A stretch of 64,000 nucleotides of DNA from SXZD01 sp034680345 (GTDB lineage: Bacteria; Pseudomonadota; Gammaproteobacteria; Burkholderiales; Burkholderiaceae_B): the NCBI GenBank assembly GCA_034680345.1, contig JAXISZ010000002.1, positions 62,001 through 126,000 on the forward strand, in the 5' to 3' direction. Of this stretch, positions 51,118 through 60,876 are shown piece after piece; the first letter of the stretch is position 1; each line of letters starts with the position of its first letter. The notes beneath the pieces were generated by a model. It had not been told where the DNA came from. It did no database searches and saw only the letters and a list, made by a program, of their open reading frames with translations. The translations under genes and the position numbers were made by a program.

Positions 51118-51780
51118 ATGTCTGGTGCGGTTTTACCTCAATGGTCTGCCCTTATTGACGGTTCCCCTGGGTATTGGCAGGTTGCATGTGAGCATTTGAT
51201 TAGAGTGCATCCTGGTTGGTTGCGATTGATAAACCAATACACCGATTCCTGTTTACAGTCTCGGGGTTTACCTTTTGAAACTTTGGCCCGTGCCATCGTG
51301 GGGCAGCAAATTTCCGTTAAAGCTGCAGATGCAGTCTTTTTGCGTTTGCTGGGCATCATGCGGCCTTCATTAAGTCCTGAGGGCATTTTAAATAGTTCTG
51401 TTGATGCTTTGCGACAAGTGGGGCTGTCTGCGCGCAAGGTAGAATATTTGTTTAATTTATCGCAGTTTGCGTTAGCCGGTGGCTTGCATGCTGAGTATTT
51501 AAATCAACTCAGTGATGGTGATTGTATAAATCACCTACTGCAAGTTAAGGGCATTGGGCGATGGACAGCCGAAATGTTTTTAATGTTTAACTTATTACGT
51601 CCTGATGTTTGGCCCATAGATGATTTAGGCTTACTAAAAGCATTGGGGGTAGAATTTTTGTTGGGGCAGACGCCTGATCGTCGTAAAGCCTTTGATATGG
51701 GGGAGGCATATCGCCCTTATCGCACGGTGGCGTGTTGGTATTTGTGGCGTAGCATTGACCCCGTTGTTGTCAATTACTAA
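51118..51780 (+). CDS. alkA: DNA-3-methyladenine glycosylase II (HhH-GPD family)
   Basis: Base excision repair enzyme of 220 residues that removes alkylated bases. The helix-hairpin-helix is LLQVKGIGRWTAEMFLMFNL (about 140-159) and the catalytic Asp is in DVWPIDDLGLLKAL (about 162-175). The protein lacks the N-terminal beta domain of Escherichia coli AlkA and is the short bacterial type. No iron-sulfur Cys set is present. It starts 6 nt after cysS and 21 nt before accA, an order conserved in Burkholderiales. Confidence 0.9.
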   Translation: MSGAVLPQWSALIDGSPGYWQVACEHLIRVHPGWLRLINQYTDSCLQSRGLPFETLARAIVGQQISVKAADAVFLRLLGIMRPSLSPEGILNSSVDALRQVGLSARKVEYLFNLSQFALAGGLHAEYLNQLSDGDCINHLLQVKGIGRWTAEMFLMFNLLRPDVWPIDDLGLLKALGVEFLLGQTPDRRKAFDMGEAYRPYRTVACWYLWRSIDPVVVNY

Positions 51781-51801
51781 AAGTACTGAAAGAGCCAGTG
51801 G

Positions 51802-52761
51802 ATGAAGCAAACTTTTTTGGATTTTGAATCGGCTTTGGCCGAATTAGATGCGCAAATAGAACGTTTACGTGTTTTGGATAAAGACGGTGACGTAGATATT
51901 GCATCTCAGATTGAACAGCTGCAAGATAAATTTCATCAAAAATTGGCAGAAATTTACCGTAATTTATCACCTTGGCAGGTTTCTCAGGTTGCGCGTCACC
52001 CACAGCGTCCATACACGCTAGATTATATCGCAGCTATGTTAACGGAGTTTCAAGAGCTGCATGGCGACCGTCATTTTGCAGACGATGCCGCTATTGTTGG
52101 TGGGTTAGCTCGTTTGGATGGTGAGGCGGTGATGGTGATTGGTCATCAAAAAGGCCGTGATGTGAAAGAACGCACGCGTAGAAATTTTGGCATGCCGCGC
52201 CCAGAAGGTTATCGCAAGGCTTTGCGTTTAATGAAAACCGCTGAAAAATTTAGTTTACCTATTTTAACGTTGATTGATACGCCAGGCGCTTACCCAGGTA
52301 TTGACGCTGAGGAGCGTGGCCAGTCAGAAGCGATTGGGCGCAACTTGCTGGAAATGGCGCAATTGCAAGTGCCTATCGTGGCAGTCGTGATTGGTGAAGG
52401 GGGATCTGGCGGCGCTTTGGCTTTGGCTGTTGCTGATCGGGTTTTGATGTTGCAAAACTCCACTTATTCTGTCATTTCACCTGAAGGTTGTGCTTCTATT
52501 TTGTGGCGCAGTGCGGAGCGGGCGCCAGATGCAGCTGTTGCTTTAGGTATTGATGCAAAGCGTTTAAAGTCTTTGGGTCTAATTGATGAAATTATTCTGG
52601 AGCCGTTGGGGGGGGCGCACCGCAACCCACTTGAAATGGCATCGCGTTTGAAGCATCAAATTCAGCAAGAATTCCGTGGTTTGCTTAAGATGCCGTCTGA
52701 GCAGTTGCTCTCCGCACGCCATAAAAAATTGTTAGGTTACGGTAAGTTTAATCTGGTTTAG
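51802..52761 (+). CDS. accA: Acetyl-CoA carboxylase carboxyltransferase subunit alpha
   Basis: Alpha subunit of 319 residues of the carboxyltransferase that makes malonyl-CoA for fatty acid synthesis. An N-terminal helical region ([20 protein letters not shown]) is followed by a crotonase-fold domain with [20 protein letters not shown] (about 114-133), [20 protein letters not shown] and [20 protein letters not shown], and [10 protein letters not shown]. It works with AccD, which is not in this window. Confidence 0.97.
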   Translation: MKQTFLDFESALAELDAQIERLRVLDKDGDVDIASQIEQLQDKFHQKLAEIYRNLSPWQVSQVARHPQRPYTLDYIAAMLTEFQELHGDRHFADDAAIVGGLARLDGEAVMVIGHQKGRDVKERTRRNFGMPRPEGYRKALRLMKTAEKFSLPILTLIDTPGAYPGIDAEERGQSEAIGRNLLEMAQLQVPIVAVVIGEGGSGGALALAVADRVLMLQNSTYSVISPEGCASILWRSAERAPDAAVALGIDAKRLKSLGLIDEIILEPLGGAHRNPLEMASRLKHQIQQEFRGLLKMPSEQLLSARHKKLLGYGKFNLV

Positions 52762-52795
52762 GTGCGGGCACTTATTGCTAAAAAATGCTTATTAA

Positions 52796-53803
52796 ATGGC
52801 TTCTTCTTTTTGTTCTGTTTTAACTGCAGCGTTGCAAAATCATTTAACTGAATACGCTGGTTTTGGTTCTAATATGGACCAGACAGTGTATATTGCATAT
52901 TCTGGTGGTGCAGATTCCACAGCTTTGTTGTTGGCGTGCCGTCAATTGGGATTGCCATTGCAAGCGGTTCATGTGAATCATCAATTACAAAGCGCTGCCA
53001 CTGTTATGCAGACGCATTGCGAGCAGTTTTGCCAGCGTTTTTCAATTCCGCTGATTGTTCTTAAAGTGGAGGTGTTGGTTGATGGCGGAGAAAGCTTAGA
53101 AGCCAATGCCAGATTAGCACGTTACCGCGCAATTGGCGACTATTTAAAGCAGCAGGGCGCTGGCTTGATTTTAACTGCCCATCATGAAGATGATCAGTTG
53201 GAAACCACTTTAATTCATTTGTTTCGTGGTTCTGGGTTAGAGGGGTTGTCAGGTATGGCTGTATGCGCAGCTTGGCCAGTACAGGGTGAAGGTGTGTTTT
53301 CTGCTTTGCGGCTTGGTCGTCCATTCTTGAATATTGCGGGGGTTGCTTTGCGCCGTGCATTGCATGAGTGGGGGTGTGTAGAGGCGTTCGATTGGTTTGA
53401 AGACCCCAGTAACACAGACCTTGACTTACGTCGCAATTGGTTGCGTCATGCGTGTATTCCTCAATTAGAACAAGCATTTCCACAGTGGCGTGATTCTTTG
53501 TGTCGTCTAAATCGTCAAGTCAGCAACTATCGTCAGGATGTTGATCAACGGGTAGATGCTGTTTGGTCACAGTGTATTGGTAGCAATCGCGGATTGCTGT
53601 TACAGCAATTTAATACGTTACCATCTGCTTTGCGTGCCCAAGTTTTGCGTGCTTGGTTAAAGCGCCAGGGGATTCGTCTTAATGAAGCTAAAGCCCTAGA
53701 GTTGTTGTCTCAGTTGTACAGTGTTCGGGGCGGTGTTCGGCAAGTGGCTGGAACTTGGTATTTGCTAGTTAAGCAAGGCTTAGCAACCTTACAATTTAAG
53801 TAA
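52796..53803 (+). CDS. tilS: tRNA(Ile)-lysidine synthase
   Basis: Enzyme of 335 residues that converts C34 of tRNA-Ile(CAU) to lysidine, so that the tRNA reads AUA as Ile. The P-loop SGGADST is at residues 36-42, and the typical HVNHQLQ and TAHHEDDQLETTLIHLFRGS follow. The central domain has FEDPSNTDLDLRRNWLRH. It is about 100 residues shorter than the Escherichia coli protein and ends within the C-terminal region. The gene usually found next in Burkholderiales, aspartokinase lysC, is absent here. Confidence 0.94.
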   Translation: MASSFCSVLTAALQNHLTEYAGFGSNMDQTVYIAYSGGADSTALLLACRQLGLPLQAVHVNHQLQSAATVMQTHCEQFCQRFSIPLIVLKVEVLVDGGESLEANARLARYRAIGDYLKQQGAGLILTAHHEDDQLETTLIHLFRGSGLEGLSGMAVCAAWPVQGEGVFSALRLGRPFLNIAGVALRRALHEWGCVEAFDWFEDPSNTDLDLRRNWLRHACIPQLEQAFPQWRDSLCRLNRQVSNYRQDVDQRVDAVWSQCIGSNRGLLLQQFNTLPSALRAQVLRAWLKRQGIRLNEAKALELLSQLYSVRGGVRQVAGTWYLLVKQGLATLQFK

Positions 53804-54117
53804 GAAAAAGATAAAAAAATATTTTCAAATGGGGTTGGCTGTTTGGGCGCTATATTCGTCCTGTATGTCCTCTGTAATAGAACTGTGATCGTTGCGCACA
53901 TTTTTGCATAAATTGCTCTGTAAGGTTAACCTTTTTTCACTTCTCAAGTTTTACTTGTTTTGCGTGTTTGGTTGAATACGTACGGGTTGTTATTATTCTT
54001 GGTAAATGTTAATTTTAAGTGCTTAATTTCTAAGCAGCTTTATTTAATTCATTTACGTAATATTAAGCCGTTCAAATTAATAATTTAGTAGCATAAATTA
54101 AAAAGAAGAATGAATAA
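53804..54117. other. Intergenic stretch between tilS and the epimerase stub
   Basis: These 314 nt are AT-rich and contain no convincing coding frame, RNA gene or terminator that I can see. They probably include the former promoter of the epimerase relic that follows. Confidence 0.5.
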
Positions 54118-54294
54118 ATGACAATATTGGTAACGGGTGCGGCGGGTTTTATTGGTATGCATGTGTGCGAATTTTTGATGGACGCAACTGGTGCGCCCCG
54201 TGCTTTTAAACGCCTTTTATTTTTTAGTTTTATGGATTACTTTCTGCGTGAAGGGCTACAACTCGGTTCACCTCTTGTTTTGATCCTAAAATAA
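54118..54294 (+). pseudogene. Truncated nucleotide-sugar epimerase (N-terminal remnant)
   Basis: A 58-codon frame starts MTILVTGAAGFIGMHVCEFL, which is the Rossmann start (GAAGFIG) of NAD-dependent UDP-sugar epimerases, closest in memory to UDP-glucuronate 4-epimerase. After about residue 21 the similarity ends; the rest ([20 protein letters not shown] ...) is unrelated and its last 65 nt overlap the 3' end of fbp on the other strand. A full epimerase has about 330 residues. It looks like the 5' stump left by a deletion or rearrangement. It lies where the usual tilS neighbour is missing. Confidence 0.65.
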
Positions 54295-55222
54295 CGGCAC
54301 AGCGTTGATGTAGTTTTTCTGGGGTAATGTCTAAAATGGCTTGTTTTCCGTTGCTTGCCAAGCCACCAGCTTGTTCAATTAAAAAGGCCATGGGATTGGC
54401 TTCGTACATTAAGCGCAGTTTGCCTGGTTTGTCGGGGTCGCGGGCGTCGGCTGGGTACATAAAAATACCGCCACGGGTCATAATACGATGAACGTCTGCC
54501 ACCATTGACGCGATCCAACGCATATTAAAATCTTTTTCACGGCAGCCAGTTTTTCCTGCTAGCAATTCATCAATATATTGTTTAACTGGTGCAAACCAGT
54601 GTCGCATATTCGACATATTGATGGCAAATTCTTTGGTTTGTTCGCTAATCTGTATATTTGCGTTGGTTAGTGTAAATTGGTTTGTGTCAGTACCAAAAGT
54701 GTACGCATCCACTCCTTTGCCTGTGCTTAATACCAGTTGCGTTTGCGGTCCATAAATCACGTAACCTGCAGCAATTTGAGCGCGCCCTGTTTGTAAAAAA
54801 CTGTTTTGGTTTAGTGGGCCGTTGGGTCTTTTTAAAATTGAAAAAATAGTGCCAATTGAAACGTTGACATCTATATTGCTGGAACCATCTAGTGGATCAA
54901 ATAAGACCAGGTAAGGCGCATTTTCACACCCTGCGACTACATTAATGTCATCTAATTCTTCAGAGGCCATCGCAGCAATAACACCGCTGTTGCTTAACGC
55001 GTCGATTAGCAGGTCATTGGCAATAATATCTAATTTCTTTTGGTCTTCACCCTGTATATTTTCGCTGCCTGCGTTACCCAATATGCCTGCAAGTGCCCCT
55101 TTGGCCACTTTAGCACCAATAGTTTGGCAGCATTGTGCCAGAGTAGACAGTACTGTGCTTAGGGCAGGGTCCATGCCATGGCTGACAGCATCGTTTAAGG
55201 TGTCGGATAAATAAGTCATCAT
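54230..55222 (-). CDS. fbp: Fructose-1,6-bisphosphatase class 1
   Basis: Gluconeogenic enzyme of 330 residues. Metal and substrate motifs are [16 protein letters not shown] (about 57-72), [26 protein letters not shown] (about 107-126) and the C-terminal [23 protein letters not shown] codons at 55222 and 55219 are both possible starts. It begins 10 nt after pepN, a gene pair common in Burkholderiales. Its 3' end overlaps the epimerase remnant on the other strand. Confidence 0.95.
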   Translation of the reverse strand: MMTYLSDTLNDAVSHGMDPALSTVLSTLAQCCQTIGAKVAKGALAGILGNAGSENIQGEDQKKLDIIANDLLIDALSNSGVIAAMASEELDDINVVAGCENAPYLVLFDPLDGSSNIDVNVSIGTIFSILKRPNGPLNQNSFLQTGRAQIAAGYVIYGPQTQLVLSTGKGVDAYTFGTDTNQFTLTNANIQISEQTKEFAINMSNMRHWFAPVKQYIDELLAGKTGCREKDFNMRWIASMVADVHRIMTRGGIFMYPADARDPDKPGKLRLMYEANPMAFLIEQAGGLASNGKQAILDITPEKLHQRCAVILGSKQEVNRVVALHAESNP

Positions 55223-55232
55223 TTAAGAACTT

Positions 55233-57950
55233 TCATTTTTGAATTGGATGAGTGGCCAGTGCTTTTTCAACTACTTCGCGTACATCAGACGAAAGGCTTG
55301 TATGAGCACGAACCAATTGTAGCGCTGCAGTTATTTGGCTTTGTCTACGTGGTGTAAATCGCGTCCAGCGGTCCATGGCTCTGGCCAAGCGAGCTGCTAT
55401 TTGTGGGTTAATACTGTCTAATTCAATCACTTTTTCGCTCCAAAACTCATAGCCTGAACCGTCTAATGCATGAAAGCCAGTGGGATTGTTCATACAAAAT
55501 GCAGTAATCAGGGCACGCACTTTATTGGGGTTACGTATGGAAAAAGCCGTGTGGGAAAATAGTGAGCGTATCTTGTGCAGAGTGGGTGCTAATGCTTTGG
55601 AGGGTTGAGTGCTTTGAATGGTTAGCCATTTGTCCATCACGAGGCTGTGTTGTTCCCAGCGTTGTTCAAATTGCTTTAGGCAATCTTCAGCTTCAGGCGC
55701 GTGGCTATGTACTAAGGCGGTTAAACTCGCCGCTTGGTCTGTCATGTTATCAGCGCGTTGAAATTGTTCTACCGCTTGATTAAACTGACCGCAGTCACAT
55801 AGCCAAGAAAGCATCAAATTGTGCAAACTGCGTAAACCACTATCGGCTTGTGTGAACTGATAACGGGTATCAAATACTCGGTTGCTCAGTAATCTAATTG
55901 CTGTGTTTTGAAAGGTATGAGCAATATACGTTTTAAGTGCTTGTCGAATACGAGCAATACCCAATGGGTCAACTGGTGTGTTTAGTTGTTCTGCTAATGT
56001 TGCTTCCGAAGGCAGTGTGAGAAGCAGTGCGCGATAGGCGGGTGAAAGGTGTTCTGCTTCGATAACCGGAGTAATGGCTTGTATTAGGTTTTGCAGTGAA
56101 ATTTGTAGTTCTGCCGCCTGTAGATCACCGTATTGTAATGCGGCAACAATTAAGCGGGTATATAAACGCTGTGAGGCTTCCCATCGATTAAATCCATCGC
56201 TGTCATGGGCGAGTAAAAAAGCATCGTCTTTGTCTGATAGATTGGCTTGAAGAATGACCGGTGCAGAAAAGTTGCGTAACAGTGATGGCAAAGGCGCTTC
56301 ATGTACATTTTCAAAAACAAAAGTTTGTGCGCTTTCTTGTAAGCTTAAAATGCGAGTGCATCCTTGCGCTTGAGCTTCTCCTGCTAGTTGTAATGGTATA
56401 TCTTTTCCGGCTGAATCAATTAACCCAACGGCTATGGGTATATGTAATGGTGCTTTTTCGGTTTGGTCTGCTGTAGTCGGGCAGTGTTGCGACAATGTTA
56501 GATGAAATTGTGCTTTTGTTTCGTCATACATACCATGGGCTGCTACAATCGGTGTGCCGGATTGGCTGTACCAGCGTCGAAATTGCATTAAATTGGCTTC
56601 GGGTTTTTCTTTTTGCAGCGCATTTTCCATGGCATTAATGAAATCATCGCATGTTACGGCTTGACCGTCGTGCCGTTGAAAATAAATATCCATACCCTGG
56701 CGAAATTTTGATGGGCCTAGCAGGGTATGTAGCATACGAATAACTTCGGCGCCTTTTTCATATACAGTTACAGTATAAAAATTATTGATTTCAAGGTAGC
56801 TGTCTGGGCGAATGGGGTGCGACATGGGCCCTGCGTCTTCTGGAAACTGCAGCGCCCGCAGTACTTTTACATCTTCAATGCGTTTAACGGCTCGAGCAGA
56901 TTCCGCAGCCAAATTGCTTAAGCCTTCAGCCATCATTTCGGCAGAAAAAACCTGATCACGAAAAACGGTTAAACCCTCTTTTAAGCTTAATTCAAACCAG
57001 CTGCGGCAGGTGACCCGATTGCCTGTCCAATTGTGAAAATATTCGTGTGCCACTACGCTTTGAATGTTGTCATAATCAATATCGGTTGCGGTGCTTGGGT
57101 TGGCCAAAACAAATTTAGAATTGAAAATGTTCAACCCTTTGTTTTCCATGGCTCCCATATTAAAATCGTCCACAGCTACAATCATAAAGCGATCTAAGTC
57201 CAGGCTTAGACCAAAAGTATTTTCATCCCATATAATCGATTTGATGAGCGATTGCATGGCGTGGGCTGTTTTGTCTAAGTTGGGTTGCTCAACCCAGATT
57301 TGTAATAGTGCTTGTTTTCCACTGTTTAATTCGTGCGTGCATTCTTGGCAAACCAGTTGGCCCGCCACCAATGCAAATAAATAACAAGGTTTTGGAAACG
57401 GGTCTTCCCAAGTGGCTTCATGCCAATTATTTGCTAAATCGCGTTGAGCGATTAAGTTACCGTTGCTAAGTAAAATAGGGTGGGTAATTTGATTGGCGCG
57501 TAATGTCACAGTATAGCGCGCCATGACATCTGGGCGGTCTGGAAAAAAAGTGATTCTCCGAAAGCCTTCTGCTTCGCATTGTGTAAAGTAGTTTCCTTTA
57601 GAAAGGTATAAACCTTCAAGCCGAGTATTTTTTTCAGGATGAATCCGCACTCGCGTTTTTAATTCCCCTTGGTCTGGGGGGCTGAATAGGCTTAAGCCGT
57701 TTTTTGTCAGTTTGTATTCAGATGCGTGTAATTCTTTATTATTAACGGAAATCTCTAGCAGTTCTAACTCTTCGCCATTGAGGAGCCAAGCGCATACCTG
57801 TTCTGATTGATTTTTACGGAATTTCAATATTGCTGTAACCTCAGTGCCATCGGGCAATAACTCAAAAATCAATTCAACGTGCTCAACCCAATAGCTGGGT
57901 GGGCGATAGTCAATACGTTTAAAGACAGCTGGGGTTTGCACGTTTTCCAT
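55233..57950 (-). CDS. pepN: Aminopeptidase N (M1 family)
   Basis: Cytoplasmic zinc aminopeptidase of 905 residues for peptide turnover. The substrate-recognition GAMEN is at 266-270. The zinc site HEYFH is at 302-306, with the third ligand Glu325 (LSLKEGL). The domain set (N-terminal beta, catalytic, DUF3458 Ig-like and C-terminal helical) is of normal length. It is the second gene of a minus-strand run, 18 nt after a histidine-rich UreE-like gene and 10 nt before fbp. Confidence 0.96.
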   Translation of the reverse strand: MENVQTPAVFKRIDYRPPSYWVEHVELIFELLPDGTEVTAILKFRKNQSEQVCAWLLNGEELELLEISVNNKELHASEYKLTKNGLSLFSPPDQGELKTRVRIHPEKNTRLEGLYLSKGNYFTQCEAEGFRRITFFPDRPDVMARYTVTLRANQITHPILLSNGNLIAQRDLANNWHEATWEDPFPKPCYLFALVAGQLVCQECTHELNSGKQALLQIWVEQPNLDKTAHAMQSLIKSIIWDENTFGLSLDLDRFMIVAVDDFNMGAMENKGLNIFNSKFVLANPSTATDIDYDNIQSVVAHEYFHNWTGNRVTCRSWFELSLKEGLTVFRDQVFSAEMMAEGLSNLAAESARAVKRIEDVKVLRALQFPEDAGPMSHPIRPDSYLEINNFYTVTVYEKGAEVIRMLHTLLGPSKFRQGMDIYFQRHDGQAVTCDDFINAMENALQKEKPEANLMQFRRWYSQSGTPIVAAHGMYDETKAQFHLTLSQHCPTTADQTEKAPLHIPIAVGLIDSAGKDIPLQLAGEAQAQGCTRILSLQESAQTFVFENVHEAPLPSLLRNFSAPVILQANLSDKDDAFLLAHDSDGFNRWEASQRLYTRLIVAALQYGDLQAAELQISLQNLIQAITPVIEAEHLSPAYRALLLTLPSEATLAEQLNTPVDPLGIARIRQALKTYIAHTFQNTAIRLLSNRVFDTRYQFTQADSGLRSLHNLMLSWLCDCGQFNQAVEQFQRADNMTDQAASLTALVHSHAPEAEDCLKQFEQRWEQHSLVMDKWLTIQSTQPSKALAPTLHKIRSLFSHTAFSIRNPNKVRALITAFCMNNPTGFHALDGSGYEFWSEKVIELDSINPQIAARLARAMDRWTRFTPRRQSQITAALQLVRAHTSLSSDVREVVEKALATHPIQK

Positions 57951-57968
57951 GGCGTTGGTTTTTTAAAA

Positions 57969-58577
57969 TTAAGGGTGTTTGTGATGGTGGTGGTCACAGT
58001 TGTGGTCGTGTTGATGCTCTGGATGGTTACAGCGATGCCCTGTATTTCTTGGTGGTTCAATTGGCGTGAATGCCAATTCACATGCTTGGGTGTTTAGGCC
58101 TTGGCTTTGAACATACTGTTGGGTTTGGGTTTGATTCAATACATAAATGGTTTCATTGTCCAGCATAATTGGCCAATTTTTTACACCAAATTCAAAGCAC
58201 AGTGCTAGACGTTTTGCTGTGTCGCCAGACACTTCTAAAACTGGCTCAACTGCAGCTTGAACAATCGCCCATTGGTTTACCTCAGCCAGTAATCGATCGC
58301 CAACATGTACTGCCTCATGTATGTGCAAATGTGCGCTGCTCCCTTCAGGTAGCGACACATGATGCGGTGGGGTTTGCCTTTGGGCATAGGTTAAGGGAAT
58401 ATGAAGGGCATTTTTTAAAAGTACAGCCGCAATTTGATTGTGTTTCGGAATAACACGTTTAAAAACCAGCTCGTGCAAATTATCCCAGTGATGATGCTCG
58501 CAGTTATGGTGCTCATTTTTTTGTTCATCATTGTGATGATGGTTAGTGGTTGGGTGCTTATGTGGGTGTTCAGACAT
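57969..58577 (-). CDS. Histidine-rich UreE-like metal-binding protein
   Basis: Protein of 202 residues. The middle (about 60-176) can be aligned from memory with urease accessory protein UreE: SLPEG (LPRG in UreE), VHVGDRLLAEVNQWAIVQAA, VEPVLEVSGDTAKRLALC and the end AFTPIEPP. However the family's metal-site motif (AYHLGNRH, whose His is the bridging ligand) reads CFEFGVKNWP here (127-136), so the canonical His is missing. Both ends are His-rich: 12 His in residues 1-35 and 10 His plus two Cys in 181-202. No urease gene is in the window. It leads the pepN-fbp group (18-nt gap). Nickel or zinc binding is likely; its client is unknown. Confidence 0.65.
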   Translation of the reverse strand: MSEHPHKHPTTNHHHNDEQKNEHHNCEHHHWDNLHELVFKRVIPKHNQIAAVLLKNALHIPLTYAQRQTPPHHVSLPEGSSAHLHIHEAVHVGDRLLAEVNQWAIVQAAVEPVLEVSGDTAKRLALCFEFGVKNWPIMLDNETIYVLNQTQTQQYVQSQGLNTQACELAFTPIEPPRNTGHRCNHPEHQHDHNCDHHHHKHP

Positions 58578-58658
58578 GGTTGGTACCTATGATTAAATTT
58601 TGCATAAGACGTTGATGAATTGCCATTTTTTTAACGTTAATTTGTTTAATTTGTAAAA

Positions 58659-59144
58659 TTAATCTCTAAAATTTTCAAAGTTCAAGGGTGCCTCAGTGAT
58701 TTCTTTTTTTAACAGAGCAATCGCCGATTGTAGGTCATCGCGCTTTGCGCCTTGTACCCTTACTGAGTCACCTTGAATGCTTCCCTGCACTTTAAGTTTA
58801 CTGTCTTTAATGGCTTTGACTATTTTTTTAGCCAATTCTTGTTCTACGCCGTCTTTGACAGTTACGGCTTGTTTGAGTTTATCGCCTGACAATTTTTCTG
58901 TTTTGCCAAAATCTAGAAAACGAATATCGATATTGCGTTTGGCGCATTTGTTCAGCACAATATCTTTTACTTGTCCAAGTTTGAAATCGTCGTCGGCAAA
59001 TAGGGTTAAGGTGGTGTCTTTTTGCTCAACCCGAGCGTCTGAACCTTTAAAGTCAAATCGGGTGCTGACTTCCTTGTTCGTTTGTTCAACAGCGTTGCGC
59101 AATTCTACCCAGTTGGGCTTGCATACAATATCAAAGGACGGCAT
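58659..59144 (-). CDS. yajQ: YajQ family nucleotide-binding protein
   Basis: Protein of 161 residues of the UPF0234/DUF520 family. It begins [20 protein letters not shown] and contains the family motifs [20 protein letters not shown] and [20 protein letters not shown] relative in Xanthomonas binds cyclic di-GMP; others bind nucleotides or tRNA. The role here is unknown. AAGGAG precedes the ATG. It is divergent from murB. Confidence 0.93.
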   Translation of the reverse strand: MPSFDIVCKPNWVELRNAVEQTNKEVSTRFDFKGSDARVEQKDTTLTLFADDDFKLGQVKDIVLNKCAKRNIDIRFLDFGKTEKLSGDKLKQAVTVKDGVEQELAKKIVKAIKDSKLKVQGSIQGDSVRVQGAKRDDLQSAIALLKKEITEAPLNFENFRD

Positions 59145-59349
59145 TTGAGTTAAAACTCCTTGGAAATTTATATTTTGTACAATCGTAATTTAAAGTCACC
59201 CTATTTTAAGGCACCTTAGGCCAACCTGTTGTAGATTGCTTGAACTTTCTATAATCTGTTTTATAACTTCTTGTAACTCACGATGATTCCATATACTTTC
59301 TTATAATCGGCTTTACAATTAATTTACGCTAACATCAATAAACGAAATA

Positions 59350-60411
59350 ATGCCAGATATTTATTTTGACTTCAGCCTACAAGCTTGGCACACTTTTGGT
59401 TTACCTGCTCGCGCTGCAATGGCTGCAGTTGCTTATTCAGAAGCCGATTTACTTCAAGCCATAAAAGCGGTTGGTCAAAAGCAGCTGCCTATTTTATTTT
59501 TGGGGGAGGGCAGTAACACCGTTTTTATGCAAAACTACCCAGGGGCTGTTGTGCGTTTGGCTATGCTGGGACGGCAGTGGGTTGGTGAGGACAAAGATCA
59601 TGTGTATTTAGAAGTGGCTGCTGGTGAAAATTGGCACGAATTGGTGAAATGGACCTTGGCCCAGGGGCGACCTGGTCTTGAAAACTTGGCGTTGATTCCG
59701 GGTTCGGTGGGTGCTTGTCCCGTACAAAATATTGGCGCATACGGTTTAGAGGTGATGGACCGTATTGCTGCCGTTCGTATTTTGCATTTAGACACTTTAA
59801 GCTTTGAATCATTGCCCAATTCATCTTGTGATTTTGCTTATAGAGACAGTATTTTTAAGCATGAATTGGCTGGTTGCTGTGTGATTACTGCAGTTACTTT
59901 TCGTTTGCCCAAGCGCTGGCAGCCTCTTGCCAATTATGCGGATATTCAATTGTATTTAGAGAAACAGGGGTGTTTGCATCCTGAGCCATTCAATATTTTT
60001 AATGCGGTAGTGCAGGTGCGGACAAGAAAGTTACCAGATCCAAAGCAAGTGGGTAATGCAGGTAGTTTTTTTAAAAATCCAATCGTTTCTCGTGAACTTG
60101 GTGATTATTTATTTACAAATTGGCCGGGTATGGTGCGTTATTCTCAGGCCGATGGACGTTATAAATTGGCTGCTGCCTGGTTGATCGATCATTGTGGGCT
60201 GAAAGGCTACGCCGTGGGTTCAGTTGCTGTTTCGGCCCAGCAGGCTTTGGTTTTAATTAACCAAGGCGGTGGTGATGGCGCGTCTCTTAAAGCTCTGATT
60301 TTTGAAATTCAACGCCGTGTTAATCAACAATTCTCAGTGATTTTAGAGGTTGAGCCTGTGTTGGTGGGGGCTGTTCCAAACGTCTGGGCTGACATGAAAA
60401 CAGTCGCATAA
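59350..60411 (+). CDS. murB: UDP-N-acetylenolpyruvoylglucosamine reductase
   Basis: FAD enzyme of 353 residues that reduces UDP-GlcNAc-enolpyruvate to UDP-MurNAc in peptidoglycan synthesis. Motifs: LFLGEGSNTVF (FAD site), GLENLALIPGSVGACPVQNI followed by GAYG, the catalytic Arg in FAYRDSIFK, the Ser in QVGNAGSFFKNPIV and the C-terminal Glu in VILEVEPVLVG. It is a type I MurB. It is followed by a gene relic and the convergent ppnP gene. Confidence 0.95.
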   Translation: MPDIYFDFSLQAWHTFGLPARAAMAAVAYSEADLLQAIKAVGQKQLPILFLGEGSNTVFMQNYPGAVVRLAMLGRQWVGEDKDHVYLEVAAGENWHELVKWTLAQGRPGLENLALIPGSVGACPVQNIGAYGLEVMDRIAAVRILHLDTLSFESLPNSSCDFAYRDSIFKHELAGCCVITAVTFRLPKRWQPLANYADIQLYLEKQGCLHPEPFNIFNAVVQVRTRKLPDPKQVGNAGSFFKNPIVSRELGDYLFTNWPGMVRYSQADGRYKLAAAWLIDHCGLKGYAVGSVAVSAQQALVLINQGGGDGASLKALIFEIQRRVNQQFSVILEVEPVLVGAVPNVWADMKTVA

Positions 60412-60501
60412 CCAGTTTAGTTACATGTTATATGTGTAGTGTCTTCATAAATTTAGATTGTTTTTTTGAGCAAAAAAACAATATCACCCCCCCCTTATTT
60501 A

Positions 60502-60876
60502 ATGCCAACTTGGTATATTTTTCATGGGTTAGGCGTGTGTTTTTTTCATGGATTGGAATCTGCTAAACATTTGGAACAAAATAGCTTCTTTTTTGAAAGA
60601 AACAGCCGCCACTTTGCCAGCAAAGCCCTATGCAATTATTATGGTTTCAGCTTATGGGATTGAGTCCAATATAGCAATCACAGAAGATGTTACTCCAAAA
60701 TTAATTTACGATTACTATGGTCTTTCAAAGCGCACTTACTCGCTAGAATATCCGGCACAGGCAAGGCATTTGCTCGCTCAGAAAGTGGTGAGTGTCTTGC
60801 CTCTGTCGGCAGAGTGTTGTTAGTTGATGATATGCAGCGCTTTGATCATAATTTGTTTATTCGAACAATGCAATAA
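60502..60876 (+). pseudogene. Frameshifted and truncated LigB/DODA-type dioxygenase
   Basis: Relic of a class III extradiol ring-cleavage dioxygenase (4,5-DOPA dioxygenase/YgiD type). The start MPTWYIFHGLG (frame 1) matches the family MPTLFISHG. After the T7 run at 60540-60546 similarity moves to another frame: LKETAATLPAKPYAIIMVSA, then KLIYDYYGLSKRTYSLEYPA. Near 60815-60830 it returns to the first frame (VDDMQRFDHN, compare RGFDHG) and stops at 60876. Family proteins have about 260 residues, so the C-terminal half is gone. The metal-site His of SAHW is Tyr (SAYG). A 91-codon frame at 60548-60823 is part of this relic, not a gene. Confidence 0.65.

Noticed and set aside
60548..60823. 91-codon ORF after murB as an independent gene
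   Set aside because: Its sequence is the middle part of a dioxygenase family protein; the matching start and next segment are in another frame, so it is treated as a pseudogene piece.
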